A DNA stretch of 64,000 nt from Geminicoccus harenae (GCF_019800005.1 NZ_JABGCL010000009.1:146044-210043), one strand, 5' to 3'. Counted from the first letter of the stretch, positions 1 to 9,550 are shown. Notes: generated from the letters alone by a model not told the origin. Numbers and translations are program-made.

Positions 1-737
1 ACGACATTGGCGATCGGGCCAATCGCGTTGGGCAAAGCGTGGCGGAAGATGATCGCCCGGCGCGGCGTGCCCTTCAGCTCGGCCATCTCGATATACGGCG
101 CGGAGAGCACCTGCACGACCGCCGCGCGGGTCATGCGCATCATGTGGCCGGTCGTCACCAGGGTGAGCGTGAGCGCCGGCAAGGCGATCGCCCAGAGCTT
201 CTGGCCGAAGTTGGCGCTGGGCGAGATGCGCGAGATCGCCGGGAACCAGCCGAGTTGCACGGCGAAGACATAGACCAGCAGGTAGCCGATGAAGAACTCC
301 GGCATGGAGATCGCGGCGAGCGTGGCGGCCGACGTGGTCTTGTCGAAGGTCCGGTCGCGCCAAAGGGCCGAGAGCAGGCCCAGCGCAATCGCGAGCGGCA
401 CCGCGATCACGGCGGCGGTCGCGGCCAGGAACAGGGTCGCCTGCAGCCGCGGCAACAGGACGGTGGTGATCGGCCGGCCGGATGCCAGCGAATTGCCGAA
501 ATCGCCCACCAGCACACCGCTAAACCAGCGCCAGTAGCGGAGCACCGCGGGGTCGCCCAGGTTCAGCTTGGCGCGGATCGCCGCCACCGCTTCCGGGGTG
601 GCAGTCTGGCCCAGGATCACCTCGGCCAGGTCGCCCGGCAGAAGCTCGGTGCCGATGAACACCAGCACCGAGACCGCGAACAGGGTGAGGAGCCCAAAGA
701 GAAGCCGCTTGCCGATCAGGCGTACGAGATCAGGCAT
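1..737 (-). CDS. Dipeptide/oligopeptide-type ABC transporter permease (DppB-like), 3' end cut by window edge
   Basis: Inner-membrane permease of a family-5 (dipeptide/nickel/opine) ABC importer. The visible 245 residues start with a hydrophobic segment (LLFGLLTLFAVSVLVF), then a periplasmic part with the family hallmark of an LNLGDP-type motif and a WFSGVLVGDFGNS motif, then several membrane segments. An EAA-like cytoplasmic loop (ELKGTPRRAIIFRHALPNA) that would contact the ATPase lies just before the window edge. The ATG start overlaps the stop of the upstream binding-protein gene by 8 bases, so the two are probably co-translated. The partner permease and ATPases are presumably off the left edge. 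Confidence 0.9.
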   Translation of the reverse strand, partial: MPDLVRLIGKRLLFGLLTLFAVSVLVFIGTELLPGDLAEVILGQTATPEAVAAIRAKLNLGDPAVLRYWRWFSGVLVGDFGNSLASGRPITTVLLPRLQATLFLAATAAVIAVPLAIALGLLSALWRDRTFDKTTSAATLAAISMPEFFIGYLLVYVFAVQLGWFPAISRISPSANFGQKLWAIALPALTLTLVTTGHMMRMTRAAVVQVLSAPYIEMAELKGTPRRAIIFRHALPNAIGPIANV

Positions 738-2313
738 CGAGCCAGACGCGCTCGGGTGCCCGCATGCCGCACAGGCCGAGCTGCGGCGTCAGCTCGAAGT
801 TCTGCACCTCGGCGGTGGAAGCATCCACGAAGTCGTTGAACATCGGGATGAGCTCACCGCCGTCGTCGTGGATCATCCGCTGGAGCTCGGCATACATCTG
901 CGCGCGCTTGGGCCGGTCGAGCTCGGCCCGGGCCTGGACCAGCAGCTTGTCGAATTCCGGTCGGAACCAGTAGGACTCGTTCCAGGCTGCCTTCGAATGA
1001 TAGGCGATGCTCATCATCATGTCGGCGGTGGGCCGCCCGCCCCAGAAGGTGAAGCAGAACGGCTTCTTCATCCAGACATCGTTCCAGTAGCCGTCGGCGG
1101 GCTCGCGGATGACGTCGATGTTGATGCCGGCCGCGGCCGCGTGCTGCTGGTAGAGGACCGCCGCATCCACCGCCCCGGCGAACGGCGCATCGGAGGTCGA
1201 GAACGGAATCTTCTCGCCGCCATAGCCGGCCTTCTTCATGTGGAACTTCGCCTTGTCCGGATCATAGGTCCGCTGCGGCAGGTCGGCGGCGAAGAAGGGA
1301 TCGGTCACCGGGATCGGCTGGTCGTTGCCGACCCGGCCCAGGCCGCGCAGGATCTTGTCCAGGATGTCCTCGCGGTTGGCGGCATATTTCAGCCCCAGCC
1401 GGAAGTCGTTGTTGTCGAAGGGGGCCGTGTCGCAGCGCATCACCATGGAATAGTGGCCACCGCCAGCGGCGCGGTGGATGACGACGCCCGGCATCTTGCC
1501 GAGCAGGTCGACCGTCTTCGGGTCGACCCGCTCCATGATCTGGATCTGCCCGGTCTGCAATGCTGCGGTGCGCGCCGCCGGGTCGGCGATGCCCACGATC
1601 TCCACGCTGTCGAGATTGGCGCGGCCGGTCTTGAAATAGTTCTCGTTGCGCTCGCCGAAGATCCGCACACCCGGGTCGAACTCGGTGATCCGATAGCCGC
1701 CGGTGCCGATGCCCGACGCCGGGTCGGAATCCTTCTGCATGATGACGAGGTGGTAGTCGGTCATGAGGTAGGGCAGGTCGGCATTGCCCTCCTCGAGTTC
1801 CACCACGACCACGTGCTTGCCGTCGGCCCGGAGGTCCTTCACCTGGGTCATGATGCCGGCGGCACCGGACTGGCTGTCCTCGCCGCGGCTCTGGTTCAGC
1901 GTCCAGATGACGTCCTCGGCGTCCAGTTCCTTGCCGTCGTGGAAGGTGACGCCCTTGCGCAGGTTGAAGCGCCAGGTCTTGGCGTCCGGCGACGGCTCCC
2001 AGCTCTCGGCCAGTTCCGGCACGGCCGAGCCGTCCGTGCCGTACTCGACCAGGCAGTTGCCCCACATGAAGCTGGTGAGCTGGTGGATCGAGGCGGTCGC
2101 CAGCAGCGGGTTCAGCGTATCGGTGGTGGCACCGCCGGTGGCGCCGATCGCGACCGTGCCGCCCCTCTTCGGCTCGCCCTGCGCACGCGCGGTGCCGGGC
2201 AGCATGCCGCCGATGGCGGCCCCGGCACCCAGCATCGCCGTGAGCTTGCCGAAGCCGCGCCGGTCCAGCCCGCCCTGCCGCAGAACCCGGTCATACCCGC
2301 TGAAGGCACTCAT
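730..2313 (-). CDS. Tat-exported family-5 ABC substrate-binding protein, copy 1
   Basis: Periplasmic solute-binding protein (SBP_bac_5 family, 527 residues) that would deliver a peptide, opine or similar ligand to the DppB-like permease whose gene overlaps its 3' end. Residues 1-45 form a twin-arginine signal (DRRGFGK at 17-23, hydrophobic stretch, ARA-Q cleavage). The mature part has the family pattern: ATTDTLNPL early, LAESWEPSPDAKTW, FHDGKELDAEDV and a C-terminal PERVW. A strong Shine-Dalgarno (ggggagg) precedes the ATG. It is a close paralogue of the gene immediately upstream. The ligand cannot be read from sequence. Confidence 0.93.
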   Translation of the reverse strand: MSAFSGYDRVLRQGGLDRRGFGKLTAMLGAGAAIGGMLPGTARAQGEPKRGGTVAIGATGGATTDTLNPLLATASIHQLTSFMWGNCLVEYGTDGSAVPELAESWEPSPDAKTWRFNLRKGVTFHDGKELDAEDVIWTLNQSRGEDSQSGAAGIMTQVKDLRADGKHVVVVELEEGNADLPYLMTDYHLVIMQKDSDPASGIGTGGYRITEFDPGVRIFGERNENYFKTGRANLDSVEIVGIADPAARTAALQTGQIQIMERVDPKTVDLLGKMPGVVIHRAAGGGHYSMVMRCDTAPFDNNDFRLGLKYAANREDILDKILRGLGRVGNDQPIPVTDPFFAADLPQRTYDPDKAKFHMKKAGYGGEKIPFSTSDAPFAGAVDAAVLYQQHAAAAGINIDVIREPADGYWNDVWMKKPFCFTFWGGRPTADMMMSIAYHSKAAWNESYWFRPEFDKLLVQARAELDRPKRAQMYAELQRMIHDDGGELIPMFNDFVDASTAEVQNFELTPQLGLCGMRAPERVWLDA

Positions 2314-2390
2314 TCTCGTTTCCTCCCCTTATCCAGGCGCCCGGCGGCGCAGCATTCATCCTTTATAGTCGGCCAGACCGCAGCAGCGGG

Positions 2391-3974
2391 TCAGCCTTCC
2401 ATCCAGACGCGCTCGGGCGCCCGCATCCCGGCCAGGCCGTATTGCGGGCTCAGCTCGAAATTCTTCACCGTGTCCACGGCGGCATCCACGAAATCATTGA
2501 ACATCGGGATGAGCGCCCCGCCATCGTCGCGGATCATCCCCTGGAGCTCGGCATACATCGCGGTGCGCTTGGCCGGGTCGAGCTCGGCGCGGGCCTCCAG
2601 CAGGATCTTGTCGAAGTCCGGGCGGCGCCAGAACGTGTCGTTCCAGGCCGCGTCCGACTTGTAGGCCACCGTCAGCATCAGGTCGGCGGTGGGCCGCCCG
2701 CCCCAGTAGGAGACGGAAAACGGCTTCTTCATCCAGACGTCGTTCCAGTAGCCGTCCGAGGGCTCGCGGATCACGTCGATGGTGATGCCGGCTTTTGCCG
2801 CGTGCTGCTGGTAGAGGACGGCGGTGTCGACCGCCCCGGAAAAGGCGGCATCCGAGGTCGAGAGCGGGATCGCCTCGCCGCCATAGCCGGCCTTCTTCAT
2901 GTGGAACTTCGCCTTGTCCGGGTCGTAGGCCCGCTGCTCCAGGTTCTTGGCGAAGAAGGGATCACCCGACGGGATCGGATGGTCGTTGCCGACCTTGCCC
3001 AGGCCGCGCAGCACCTTATCGACGATGTCGGCGCGGTCGGCCGCATATTTCAGGCCCAGGCGGAAATCGACATTGTCGAAGGGTGCCGTGTCGCAGCGCA
3101 TCAGCAAGGGATAATGGCCGCCGCCGGCCGCTCGATGGATGGCGATGCCGGGAGCCCGGCTCAGCAGTTCCACCGTCTTCGGGTCGGCCCGCTCCATCAC
3201 GTTGATCTGGCCGGTCTGCAGGGCAGCGGTACGCGCCGCCGGGTCGTTGATGGCCAGCAGCTCCACGGTGGCGTAGTTGCCGCGCCCGGGCTTGAAATAG
3301 TTCTCGTTCAGCTCGCCGAAGACCCGCACCCCCGGATCATATTCGGTGATCTTGTAGGGGCCGGTGCCGATGCCCGCCGTCAGCTCCGAGTCCTTGGGCA
3401 TGATCAGCAGGTGATAGTCGGTCAGCAGATAAGGCAGGTCGGCATTGCCGGAATCGAGCGTGATGATCACCGCGTGGCTGCCGTCCGCCTTCACGTCGGT
3501 GACGGAGGTCATGTAGCCGGCGGCACCGGATTCGGTGTTCTCGCCCCGGTGCAGGTTGAGCGACCAGACCACGTCCTCGGCGGTCAGCTCCTTGCCGTCA
3601 TGGAAGGTGACACCCTTGCGGATGTTGAACTTCCAGGTCTTTGCGTCGGCCGACGGCTCCCAGCTCTCGGCCAGCTCCGGCACGGCCGAGCCATCCGAGC
3701 CATACTCGACCAGACAGTTGCCCCACATGAAGTTGGTGGCGGCATGGAGGGAGGAGGTCGAGGGCAACGGGTTGAGCGTATCGGTGGTGGCGCCGCCGGT
3801 GATGCCGATGGCGAGATCCCCGCCCTTCTTCGGCTCCTCCTGAGCCCCCGCCATGCCGGGCCAGAGGGTACTGAGCGAAGCACCGGCCCCCAGCATCGCA
3901 GCGAGCCTGCCGAAGCCGCGCCGGTCGAGCGCGCCCTGGCGGAGAAGGCGGTCATAGCTGTCGAAGCGGCTCAT
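2391..3974 (-). CDS. Tat-exported family-5 ABC substrate-binding protein, copy 2 (tandem paralogue)
   Basis: Same family and exactly the same length (527 residues) as the downstream copy, with matching landmarks along its whole length: Tat motif DRRGFGR at 17-23, FHDGKELTAEDV, HRAAGGGHY, and RAPERVW at the C terminus. The two clearly arose by tandem duplication. Differences are spread through the protein, so this is not a recent copy. The 77-base gap to the next gene holds a good Shine-Dalgarno but no obvious terminator. The pair probably serves one transporter with two ligand specificities, which is inferred from context only. Confidence 0.93.
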   Translation of the reverse strand: MSRFDSYDRLLRQGALDRRGFGRLAAMLGAGASLSTLWPGMAGAQEEPKKGGDLAIGITGGATTDTLNPLPSTSSLHAATNFMWGNCLVEYGSDGSAVPELAESWEPSADAKTWKFNIRKGVTFHDGKELTAEDVVWSLNLHRGENTESGAAGYMTSVTDVKADGSHAVIITLDSGNADLPYLLTDYHLLIMPKDSELTAGIGTGPYKITEYDPGVRVFGELNENYFKPGRGNYATVELLAINDPAARTAALQTGQINVMERADPKTVELLSRAPGIAIHRAAGGGHYPLLMRCDTAPFDNVDFRLGLKYAADRADIVDKVLRGLGKVGNDHPIPSGDPFFAKNLEQRAYDPDKAKFHMKKAGYGGEAIPLSTSDAAFSGAVDTAVLYQQHAAKAGITIDVIREPSDGYWNDVWMKKPFSVSYWGGRPTADLMLTVAYKSDAAWNDTFWRRPDFDKILLEARAELDPAKRTAMYAELQGMIRDDGGALIPMFNDFVDAAVDTVKNFELSPQYGLAGMRAPERVWMEG

Positions 3975-4014
3975 CTCATTCTCCCCCGGGGCGCAATATG
4001 GTGGACGGCTGGTG

Positions 4015-4779
4015 TTAGCGCAGTTCGCGATACTCCGGCTGCTCCTTGTCCAGCATCGCCATCAGGGCAGCGAAATGCCGGTCGTGATGGCCGGCGTCGC
4101 CGTCCCAGGCGGCCTGGGTCGCCTGGACGACCTCGTCGGACAGAATCTTCAGCTTCTGGTTGCGGCCCTCGGCCAGGACCTGCAGTTCGGCGGCCCGCTC
4201 CAGGTAGTAGAGCCAGGAGAAGGCCTGGCCGATGGAGGTGCCGGTTACGATCGGCCCGTGGCTGGCGAGCAGTGCCACCGGCCGGCCGGCCATGACCGAG
4301 GCGATCCGATCACCTTCCTGGGCATGGTTGCCCATGCCGTTATAGTTCTCGTCGTAGCCGATCCGGTCGTGGAACAGGCAGTAGGTCTGGCTGATCGGCA
4401 AAAGCCGGCCGCCCTCGCAGCAGGCGATCGCGGTCGTATAGGGCATGTGGGTGTGCATCACCGCCCGGGCATGGGCATAGCGGCGGTGCACGGCGCGGTG
4501 GATGTGGAAGGCGGTGGCCTCCACCACCCCTTCCCCGTCCAGCACCTTGCCGTCGCCGTCGATCAGCAGCACGTCGGCGGCGGTCAGCATCGACCAGTGC
4601 TTGCCGTAGCCGTTGATCAGGAAGCGGTCGTCGTCCAGCGCGAAGCTGAAGTGATTGTCGATCGCCTCGTTGAAGCCGAACTTCGCGGCGAGCCGGAGTG
4701 CTGCCGCCAGCTCAATGCGGTGCCTGCGGACGTCCGCCGCGTCACCGAGCTGCGCGACCTTGCGGTTTTCGGCCGGCAC
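4015..4779 (-). CDS. Class II aldolase/adducin-family protein
   Basis: Zn-dependent aldolase/epimerase-fold protein (254 residues, normal for the family). Visible metal-site elements are the HTH motif in AVMHTHMPYTTA and a third His in ASHGP, together with NHFS near the N terminus where substrate phosphate or carboxylate binds in relatives. The GTG start is chosen because an aggagg Shine-Dalgarno sits about 6 bases upstream. Family members act on fuculose- or rhamnulose-phosphate or ribulose-phosphate, and some have lost aldolase activity. The gene lies between an ABC peptide system and an Fe/sugar-phosphate-type ABC system on the same strand, so a catabolic role for a transported compound is plausible but unproven. 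Confidence 0.88.
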   Translation of the reverse strand: MPAENRKVAQLGDAADVRRHRIELAAALRLAAKFGFNEAIDNHFSFALDDDRFLINGYGKHWSMLTAADVLLIDGDGKVLDGEGVVEATAFHIHRAVHRRYAHARAVMHTHMPYTTAIACCEGGRLLPISQTYCLFHDRIGYDENYNGMGNHAQEGDRIASVMAGRPVALLASHGPIVTGTSIGQAFSWLYYLERAAELQVLAEGRNQKLKILSDEVVQATQAAWDGDAGHHDRHFAALMAMLDKEQPEYRELR

Positions 4780-4922
4780 CAGCGCCTCCTCCTCGTTGGA
4801 TCGTTCCGAGTGACCTTACGGGATTTGGAAGCCCGATCAATTGCGATGCGGACAGGCGCCATCGTCAAGGCGACATTGTCTCCCTACAAGCCAAGCTTGA
4901 CGATCCGGCGACGCTGCCGCCC

Positions 4923-5978
4923 TCAGCCCGGCACCAGCGCCACCGAGCGCTCGTCGAAGGTCACCCAGGCCTCGGCACCCTGGGGGATCATCGCTCCGCC
5001 GGCCGGCACTGTCGCGAACAGGTGTCCCACCGGCCCGTCCAGCTCGTATTCCAGATGGCTGCCCAGATAGATCGCGTGGCTGACGCTCATCCGGTTGGCG
5101 GCCTCGACCGGCTGCGGATGGACCCGGATCGCGTGCGGGCGCACCGCGAGCGTGGCGGCACCCGGCTGCAGGGCGCGGCCCGGCAGCTCCAGCGTCGAGG
5201 TCCCGACCCGCACCGTCGCCCGCCCCCCCTCGACCCGGGCGATCTCCGCGGGCAGGAGGTTGGCGTCGCCGATGAAGTCGGCGACGAAGCGCGAGGCCGG
5301 CTCCTCGTACAGTTCGCGCGGCGTGCCGGTCTGGGCGATCACCGCCTGGTTCATGACGATGATCCGGTCGGAGACGGCCAGCGCCTCCTCCTGGTCATGA
5401 GTGACATAGATCGAGGTGATGCCCAGGCGCTGCTGCAGGTCGCGCAGCTCTTCTCGGACCTTGCGGCGCAGCTTGGTGTCCAGGTTGGACAAGGGCTCGT
5501 CGAACAGGAGCACCTGGGGCTCCAGCACGATGGCGCGCGCCACCGCGACGCGCTGCTGCTGGCCGCCGGACAGCTCGGCCGGCAGCCGCTCGCCATAGCC
5601 GGCGAGACCCACCGTGGCGAGTGCCGCCTCGGCGCGCTCGCGCACCTCCGCCTTGGGCCGCCGCGTCACGGACAGGCCGTAGCCGACATTCTCCACCACG
5701 GTCATGTGCGGGAACAGGGCATAGGACTGGAACACCATGGCGACGTCGCGGGCCGTCGCCGGCAGGTGGGTGACGTCCTGGCCCTCGATGAAGATCCGCC
5801 CCCCGGTGGCCAGCTCCAGGCCGGCGATCATGCGCAGCGTCGTGGTCTTGCCGCAGCCAGATGGCCCCAGCAGGGTCACGAGCGTGCCGGCCTCCACCGC
5901 GAAGCTGATGTCGCGCACGGCGACCACCTTGCCATAGGCCTTGGTGACGTTCTCGAACCGGACGCTGGCGACGCTCAC
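4923..5978 (-). CDS. ABC transporter ATP-binding protein (FbpC/PotA type)
   Basis: Cytoplasmic ATPase of the three-gene importer that follows upstream on this strand. The 351 residues contain Walker [10 protein letters not shown] near residue 38, the Q-loop in [11 protein letters not shown], signature [14 protein letters not shown], Walker [12 protein letters not shown] and the switch His in [10 protein letters not shown]-terminal TOBE-like domain follows (about 240-351, with DANLLPAEI and VRPHAI). The GTG start overlaps the stop of the permease gene (GTGA), pointing to translational coupling. This subfamily imports Fe3+, polyamines, 2-aminoethylphosphonate or sugar phosphates, and the substrate here is not decided. 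Confidence 0.92.
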   Translation of the reverse strand: MSVASVRFENVTKAYGKVVAVRDISFAVEAGTLVTLLGPSGCGKTTTLRMIAGLELATGGRIFIEGQDVTHLPATARDVAMVFQSYALFPHMTVVENVGYGLSVTRRPKAEVRERAEAALATVGLAGYGERLPAELSGGQQQRVAVARAIVLEPQVLLFDEPLSNLDTKLRRKVREELRDLQQRLGITSIYVTHDQEEALAVSDRIIVMNQAVIAQTGTPRELYEEPASRFVADFIGDANLLPAEIARVEGGRATVRVGTSTLELPGRALQPGAATLAVRPHAIRVHPQPVEAANRMSVSHAIYLGSHLEYELDGPVGHLFATVPAGGAMIPQGAEAWVTFDERSVALVPG

Positions 5979-8167
5979 GAAGCTGCTCCCACGGGTGCCG
6001 CCACCGGCACGGCGGTGCGGCGGCCGAGCCGCCGCTGGCCGACCAGCAGCTGGAAGATGCCGATCACCACCAGCATGACCAGGATCAGGACCGAGCTGTA
6101 GGCCACGGCGATGCCGTACTCGCCGTTCTCGACCCGGCCCAGGATGTAGGTGGTGGCCATTTCGTAATTGGCGGAAACGAGGAACACGACCGCACTGATC
6201 GCGGTCATGGCGCGCACGAAGCTGTAGACCAATGCTGCCAGGATGGCCGGGCGGAGCAGCGGCAGGACGATCCGGCGCATGGTGGTGAAGCTGGATGCGC
6301 GCAGCGTCAGCGACGCCTCGTCCAGGCTCTTGTCGAGCTGGCTCATCGACGCGATCCCGGCGCGTACCCCCACCGGCATGTTCCGGAACACGAACGAGAT
6401 CACCAGGATGATGCCGGTGCCGGTGATCTCGATGGGCGGCACGTTGAAGGCCAGGATGTAGGCGATGCCGATGACGGTGCCGGGAATCGCGAAGCTCAGC
6501 ATGGTGCCGAACTCGAAGGCCCGCTTGAAGCCGAACTCCTGGCGGACCAGCAGCCAGGCGGTGAGCAGGCCGATGGCGGCGGTGGGCACGGCTGCGATCA
6601 GGGCGATCGCGATCGTGGTGGTGAAACTGTTCCAGGCGGTGCCGGACCAGACGATGCCATGCTCGCCCGTCGTGACGCCGAACGCGGCGATTATGTGGCG
6701 CAAGGTCGGCGTGTAGTCACGCCCCCAGAACTCGACCAGTCCGCCCAGCAGGATCAGCGCGTAGAGTGCCACGGTGAGCACCGCCCACGGGATCGTCACC
6801 GCATAAAGGGTGTAGCGCAGGCCCGGGACCAGCTGGAGCGGGACGCCGGAATCACCCTTGCCGGTAACGGTCGTGTAGTTGCGCCGGCCCAGCCAGCGCT
6901 GCTGCGCCCAGAAGGCCAGGAGCGTGAAGGCCAGCAGGATCAGCGCCATCATCGCGGCGCGCGACGGCTCGTGCTGGGCGCCCACCATGGCGAAGAAGAT
7001 CTCGGTAGCGAGCACGTCAAAGTCGCCGCTGAGCACCAGCGGGTTGCCGAAATCGGCCAGGCTCTCGATGAAGCCCAGCAGGAAGGCGTTGGCCAAGCCC
7101 GGGCGCATCAGCGGCAGCGACACCGTCTTGAACGTGGTCCAGCCATCGGCGCGCAGGGTCTGCGCGGCCTCCTCCATGGACGGGCTCACCCCCTCGACCA
7201 CGCCGATCAGCACCAGGAAGGCGATGGGAGTAAACGCCAGCGTCTGGGCGAACCAGACGCCGGGCAGGCCATAGATCCAGCGCCCGGGCTCGATGCCGAA
7301 CATGGTGGCCACGAACTGGGTCACCGTGCCGTTACGGCCGAACAGGAGAATGATGGCGAGGCCGATCACGAAGGGCGGGGTGATGATGGGCAGCACCGTC
7401 AGCACCCGGAGCGAGCGCTTGAACGGGAACGGCGTGCGGGTCGCGATCAGGGCGAAGGCCAGGCCCAAGAGCGTCGTGGACAGGCCGGTCAGGACCGCCA
7501 GCAGCAGCGAGTTCCACGCGACCCCGCAGCGCACGGTCGAATAGGTGCAGGCCAGCCCCCAGATCCGGGCGTCGAAGAACTGGCCGGCGAACTGGTCCGG
7601 CACGAAGGCGCGGGCCAGGATCATGCCCACCGGCACGAACACGAACAGGCCGACCACGGCGACCACCAGGCCGATCGAACCGGCCACGAACCGGTCGCCC
7701 TTGACCAGGCCGCGCCCCGCCAGCCCGTTGGTCAGGGTGAAGAGGAAGGCCAGCGCCACCAGCACCGCCCCTGCCCCCATCCCGTACTGGCGGGAACGGT
7801 CCGGCACGAACGGGGCCAGCCAGTCGGCGGGGCCGCGATGGTTGACCGCGAGACCCTGGATCGCCAGCCAGGCGATCCCGAGCAGGCCCGCCAGCACCAG
7901 CAGATTGGCCCGGCGCGCCGGGTCCACCCCCTGCCGCAGCGCCAGCAGCGGCAGGAGCAGCGGGACCAGCAGCGGCAGGAGCCAGGCCCGGCCGAGCCAC
8001 AGACCCTGGGCCAGACCGGATGCGTAGTCCCGGTCGGTGAACAGCCCGGCGTTCAGCCAGGCAAGCGAGAAGAAGCCGTCGTCCTGGGCATACCAGGGCA
8101 GCAGGAGGAAGCCGCACCAGCCGACCAGAAGCCAGGCGACGAGGGTTCGATCGTGATGCGGCTGCAT
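5975..8167 (-). CDS. Double-domain ABC permease (FbpB/AfuB type)
   Basis: Large inner-membrane permease (730 residues) holding two fused permease modules. EAA-type loops are visible in both halves (EEAAQTLRADGWTTFKTVSLP and DEASLTLRASSFTTMRRIVLP). About 150 residues at the N terminus form extra membrane segments not needed for the fold, which makes it longer than classic FbpB proteins of about 500-550 residues. It sits between its ATPase (4-base overlap) and its binding protein (7 bases away), so the three form one transporter operon. Confidence 0.9.
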   Translation of the reverse strand: MQPHHDRTLVAWLLVGWCGFLLLPWYAQDDGFFSLAWLNAGLFTDRDYASGLAQGLWLGRAWLLPLLVPLLLPLLALRQGVDPARRANLLVLAGLLGIAWLAIQGLAVNHRGPADWLAPFVPDRSRQYGMGAGAVLVALAFLFTLTNGLAGRGLVKGDRFVAGSIGLVVAVVGLFVFVPVGMILARAFVPDQFAGQFFDARIWGLACTYSTVRCGVAWNSLLLAVLTGLSTTLLGLAFALIATRTPFPFKRSLRVLTVLPIITPPFVIGLAIILLFGRNGTVTQFVATMFGIEPGRWIYGLPGVWFAQTLAFTPIAFLVLIGVVEGVSPSMEEAAQTLRADGWTTFKTVSLPLMRPGLANAFLLGFIESLADFGNPLVLSGDFDVLATEIFFAMVGAQHEPSRAAMMALILLAFTLLAFWAQQRWLGRRNYTTVTGKGDSGVPLQLVPGLRYTLYAVTIPWAVLTVALYALILLGGLVEFWGRDYTPTLRHIIAAFGVTTGEHGIVWSGTAWNSFTTTIAIALIAAVPTAAIGLLTAWLLVRQEFGFKRAFEFGTMLSFAIPGTVIGIAYILAFNVPPIEITGTGIILVISFVFRNMPVGVRAGIASMSQLDKSLDEASLTLRASSFTTMRRIVLPLLRPAILAALVYSFVRAMTAISAVVFLVSANYEMATTYILGRVENGEYGIAVAYSSVLILVMLVVIGIFQLLVGQRRLGRRTAVPVAAPVGAAS

Positions 8168-8174
8168 GGAATCG

Positions 8175-9203
8175 TCAGCGCGGCAGTGCCGAGACTTCGT
8201 CGTCCCACCGCTTGAGGAGCCTGCTGCGTTCCTCCGAGCTGCCGTATTTGGCGAAGTCGTAGTCGATCAGCTTGATGTCGGACAGTTTCGGGCTCTCCGG
8301 GGGTGGCTCGGCGTTCTTGTTGGACGGTACCTGGTAGGACTTCGCCAGGCGGGCCTTCTCCTGCACGTCCGGCCGGAGCGCGAAGTCGTAGAACTGCTCC
8401 GCCTCCTCGATGTTGCGGGCACCGGCGATGATGCTCATCGAGCCGATCTCGTAGCCGGTACCCTCGCAGGGGCTGACCACCTCGATCGGCGCGCCCGTGG
8501 CCTTCATGGTCACCGCATCGTGCTGGAACACGATGCCGACCATGGTCTCGCCCTGGGCTGCCGCCTTGATCGGCGCGGAGCCGGACTTGGTGTACTGGTT
8601 GATGTTGGCGTGCAGGGCCTTGAGATAGTCGAAGCCCTCCTCCTCGCCCATCAGCTGCACGAAGGTGGCCAGCGCCGTATAGGCCGTGCCCGAACTGTTC
8701 GGGTTGGCCATCTGGATCTCACCCTTGTACTCGGGCTTGATCAGGTCGGCCCAGCACTTGGGCGGCTCCAGCCCCTTCCGGGCGAGCAGCTCGGTGTTGT
8801 AGCCGAAGCCCAAGGCACCGGCATAGATGCCGACCGTCCGCCCGCCCGATGCCTGGTACTGGGCGAGCGCCCAGTCCTGCAGGTCGGCATTGGCCGGGGA
8901 TTCGTAGACCTCGGTCAGCCCCTCCTCGGCGGCCTGGAGGTGCGGATCACCGGTGCCGCCCCACCACACGTCGCCCTTGGGATTGTCCGCCTCGCTCTTG
9001 ACCTGCGCATAGGTCTCGCCGGAACTCTTGCGGGTCATCGCCACGGAGATCCCGGTCTCCTTCTCGAACTCCGTCGTCATGAGCTGGCACCAGGCCTCGT
9101 CGACGACGCAGTAGAGGGTGAGCTTGCCGGCAGCCCCGGCCGGCAACGCCCAGGCGCCGCAAAGTGCTGCGGCACAGCTGGCGGTCAACAAAGCGCTACG
9201 CAT
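8175..9203 (-). CDS. Periplasmic substrate-binding protein (Fe3+/sugar-phosphate type, FbpA/AfuA-like)
   Basis: Extracytoplasmic solute receptor of the FbpA-like family, about 342 residues. I start it at the internal Met that opens a clear Sec signal peptide (MRSALLTASCAAALCGAWAL, cleavage after GAA). A strong gggggagg Shine-Dalgarno lies 8-10 bases upstream. Family motifs include KLTLYCVVDE at the mature N terminus, WWGGTGDPH, LGFGYN and ANPNSSGTAYTAL (the anion-binding region). It is the first gene of the binding protein-permease-ATPase operon. The SGTAY motif is shared by iron and phosphate-ester binders, so the ligand is open. Confidence 0.9.
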   Translation of the reverse strand: MRSALLTASCAAALCGAWALPAGAAGKLTLYCVVDEAWCQLMTTEFEKETGISVAMTRKSSGETYAQVKSEADNPKGDVWWGGTGDPHLQAAEEGLTEVYESPANADLQDWALAQYQASGGRTVGIYAGALGFGYNTELLARKGLEPPKCWADLIKPEYKGEIQMANPNSSGTAYTALATFVQLMGEEEGFDYLKALHANINQYTKSGSAPIKAAAQGETMVGIVFQHDAVTMKATGAPIEVVSPCEGTGYEIGSMSIIAGARNIEEAEQFYDFALRPDVQEKARLAKSYQVPSNKNAEPPPESPKLSDIKLIDYDFAKYGSSEERSRLLKRWDDEVSALPR

Positions 9204-9242
9204 TTCCCGAGCCTCCCCCGGGCCCGGTTCTGCCGGCCGGCC

Positions 9243-9278
9243 CGTCACGTTCCAGTGCTGGACATGACAGTTTCGTGA
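9243..9278. promoter_or_regulatory. Nested inverted repeat upstream of the FbpA-like gene (possible operator)
   Basis: gtcacg and cgtgac form the ends of a 36-base element, and inside it tccag-tg-ctgga is a second inverted repeat. It lies 40-75 bases upstream of the transporter start, where an operator would sit. No known regulator consensus was recognised. Confidence 0.25.
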
Positions 9279-9319
9279 CGAGCCGCTTCCGTCAAGCCGG
9301 AGCGCGCCAGCCTAGGGAT

Positions 9320-9550
9320 TCAAACCTGTGGCCGGTCCCGGTCGGCGGCTACCTTCTCGGCGGTGAGCAGCACCGGGTCCTTGGCCGGCGGATGGGCCGG
9401 GGCCACCGGCTCGTCCTCGTCCTTCATGTTGCGCTTGAACGCCTTGATCCCCTGGGCGACGTCACCCGCCACCTTGGGCAGCTTGCCGGCGCCGAAGATC
9501 AGCACGACGACCACCAGCAGCGCCAGCATTTCCCAGATACCCAGGCTCAA
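9320..9550 (-). CDS. tatA: Twin-arginine translocase subunit TatA/TatE
   Basis: Small Tat pore-forming subunit (76 residues). It has a short N-terminal membrane helix (IWEMLALLVVVVLIFGAGKLP) containing the hallmark F-G-x-x-K-L-P hinge, then an amphipathic helix (DVAQGIKAFKRNMKD) and an acidic/Pro-rich tail. The start codon is TTG with a ggggagag Shine-Dalgarno. No tatB or tatC is adjacent, so this is either a solitary tatA or a second copy. Several proteins encoded nearby carry Tat signals and would be its cargo. Confidence 0.88.
   Translation of the reverse strand: MSLGIWEMLALLVVVVLIFGAGKLPKVAGDVAQGIKAFKRNMKDEDEPVAPAHPPAKDPVLLTAEKVAADRDRPQV

Noticed and set aside
568..4295. Long plus-strand frames over the two binding-protein genes
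   Set aside because: They mirror the minus-strand coding frames of the binding proteins and contain no domain.
6659..8215. A plus-strand 518-codon Gln/His-rich frame
   Set aside because: Antisense to the double permease; its odd composition is that expected of the reverse complement of hydrophobic codons.
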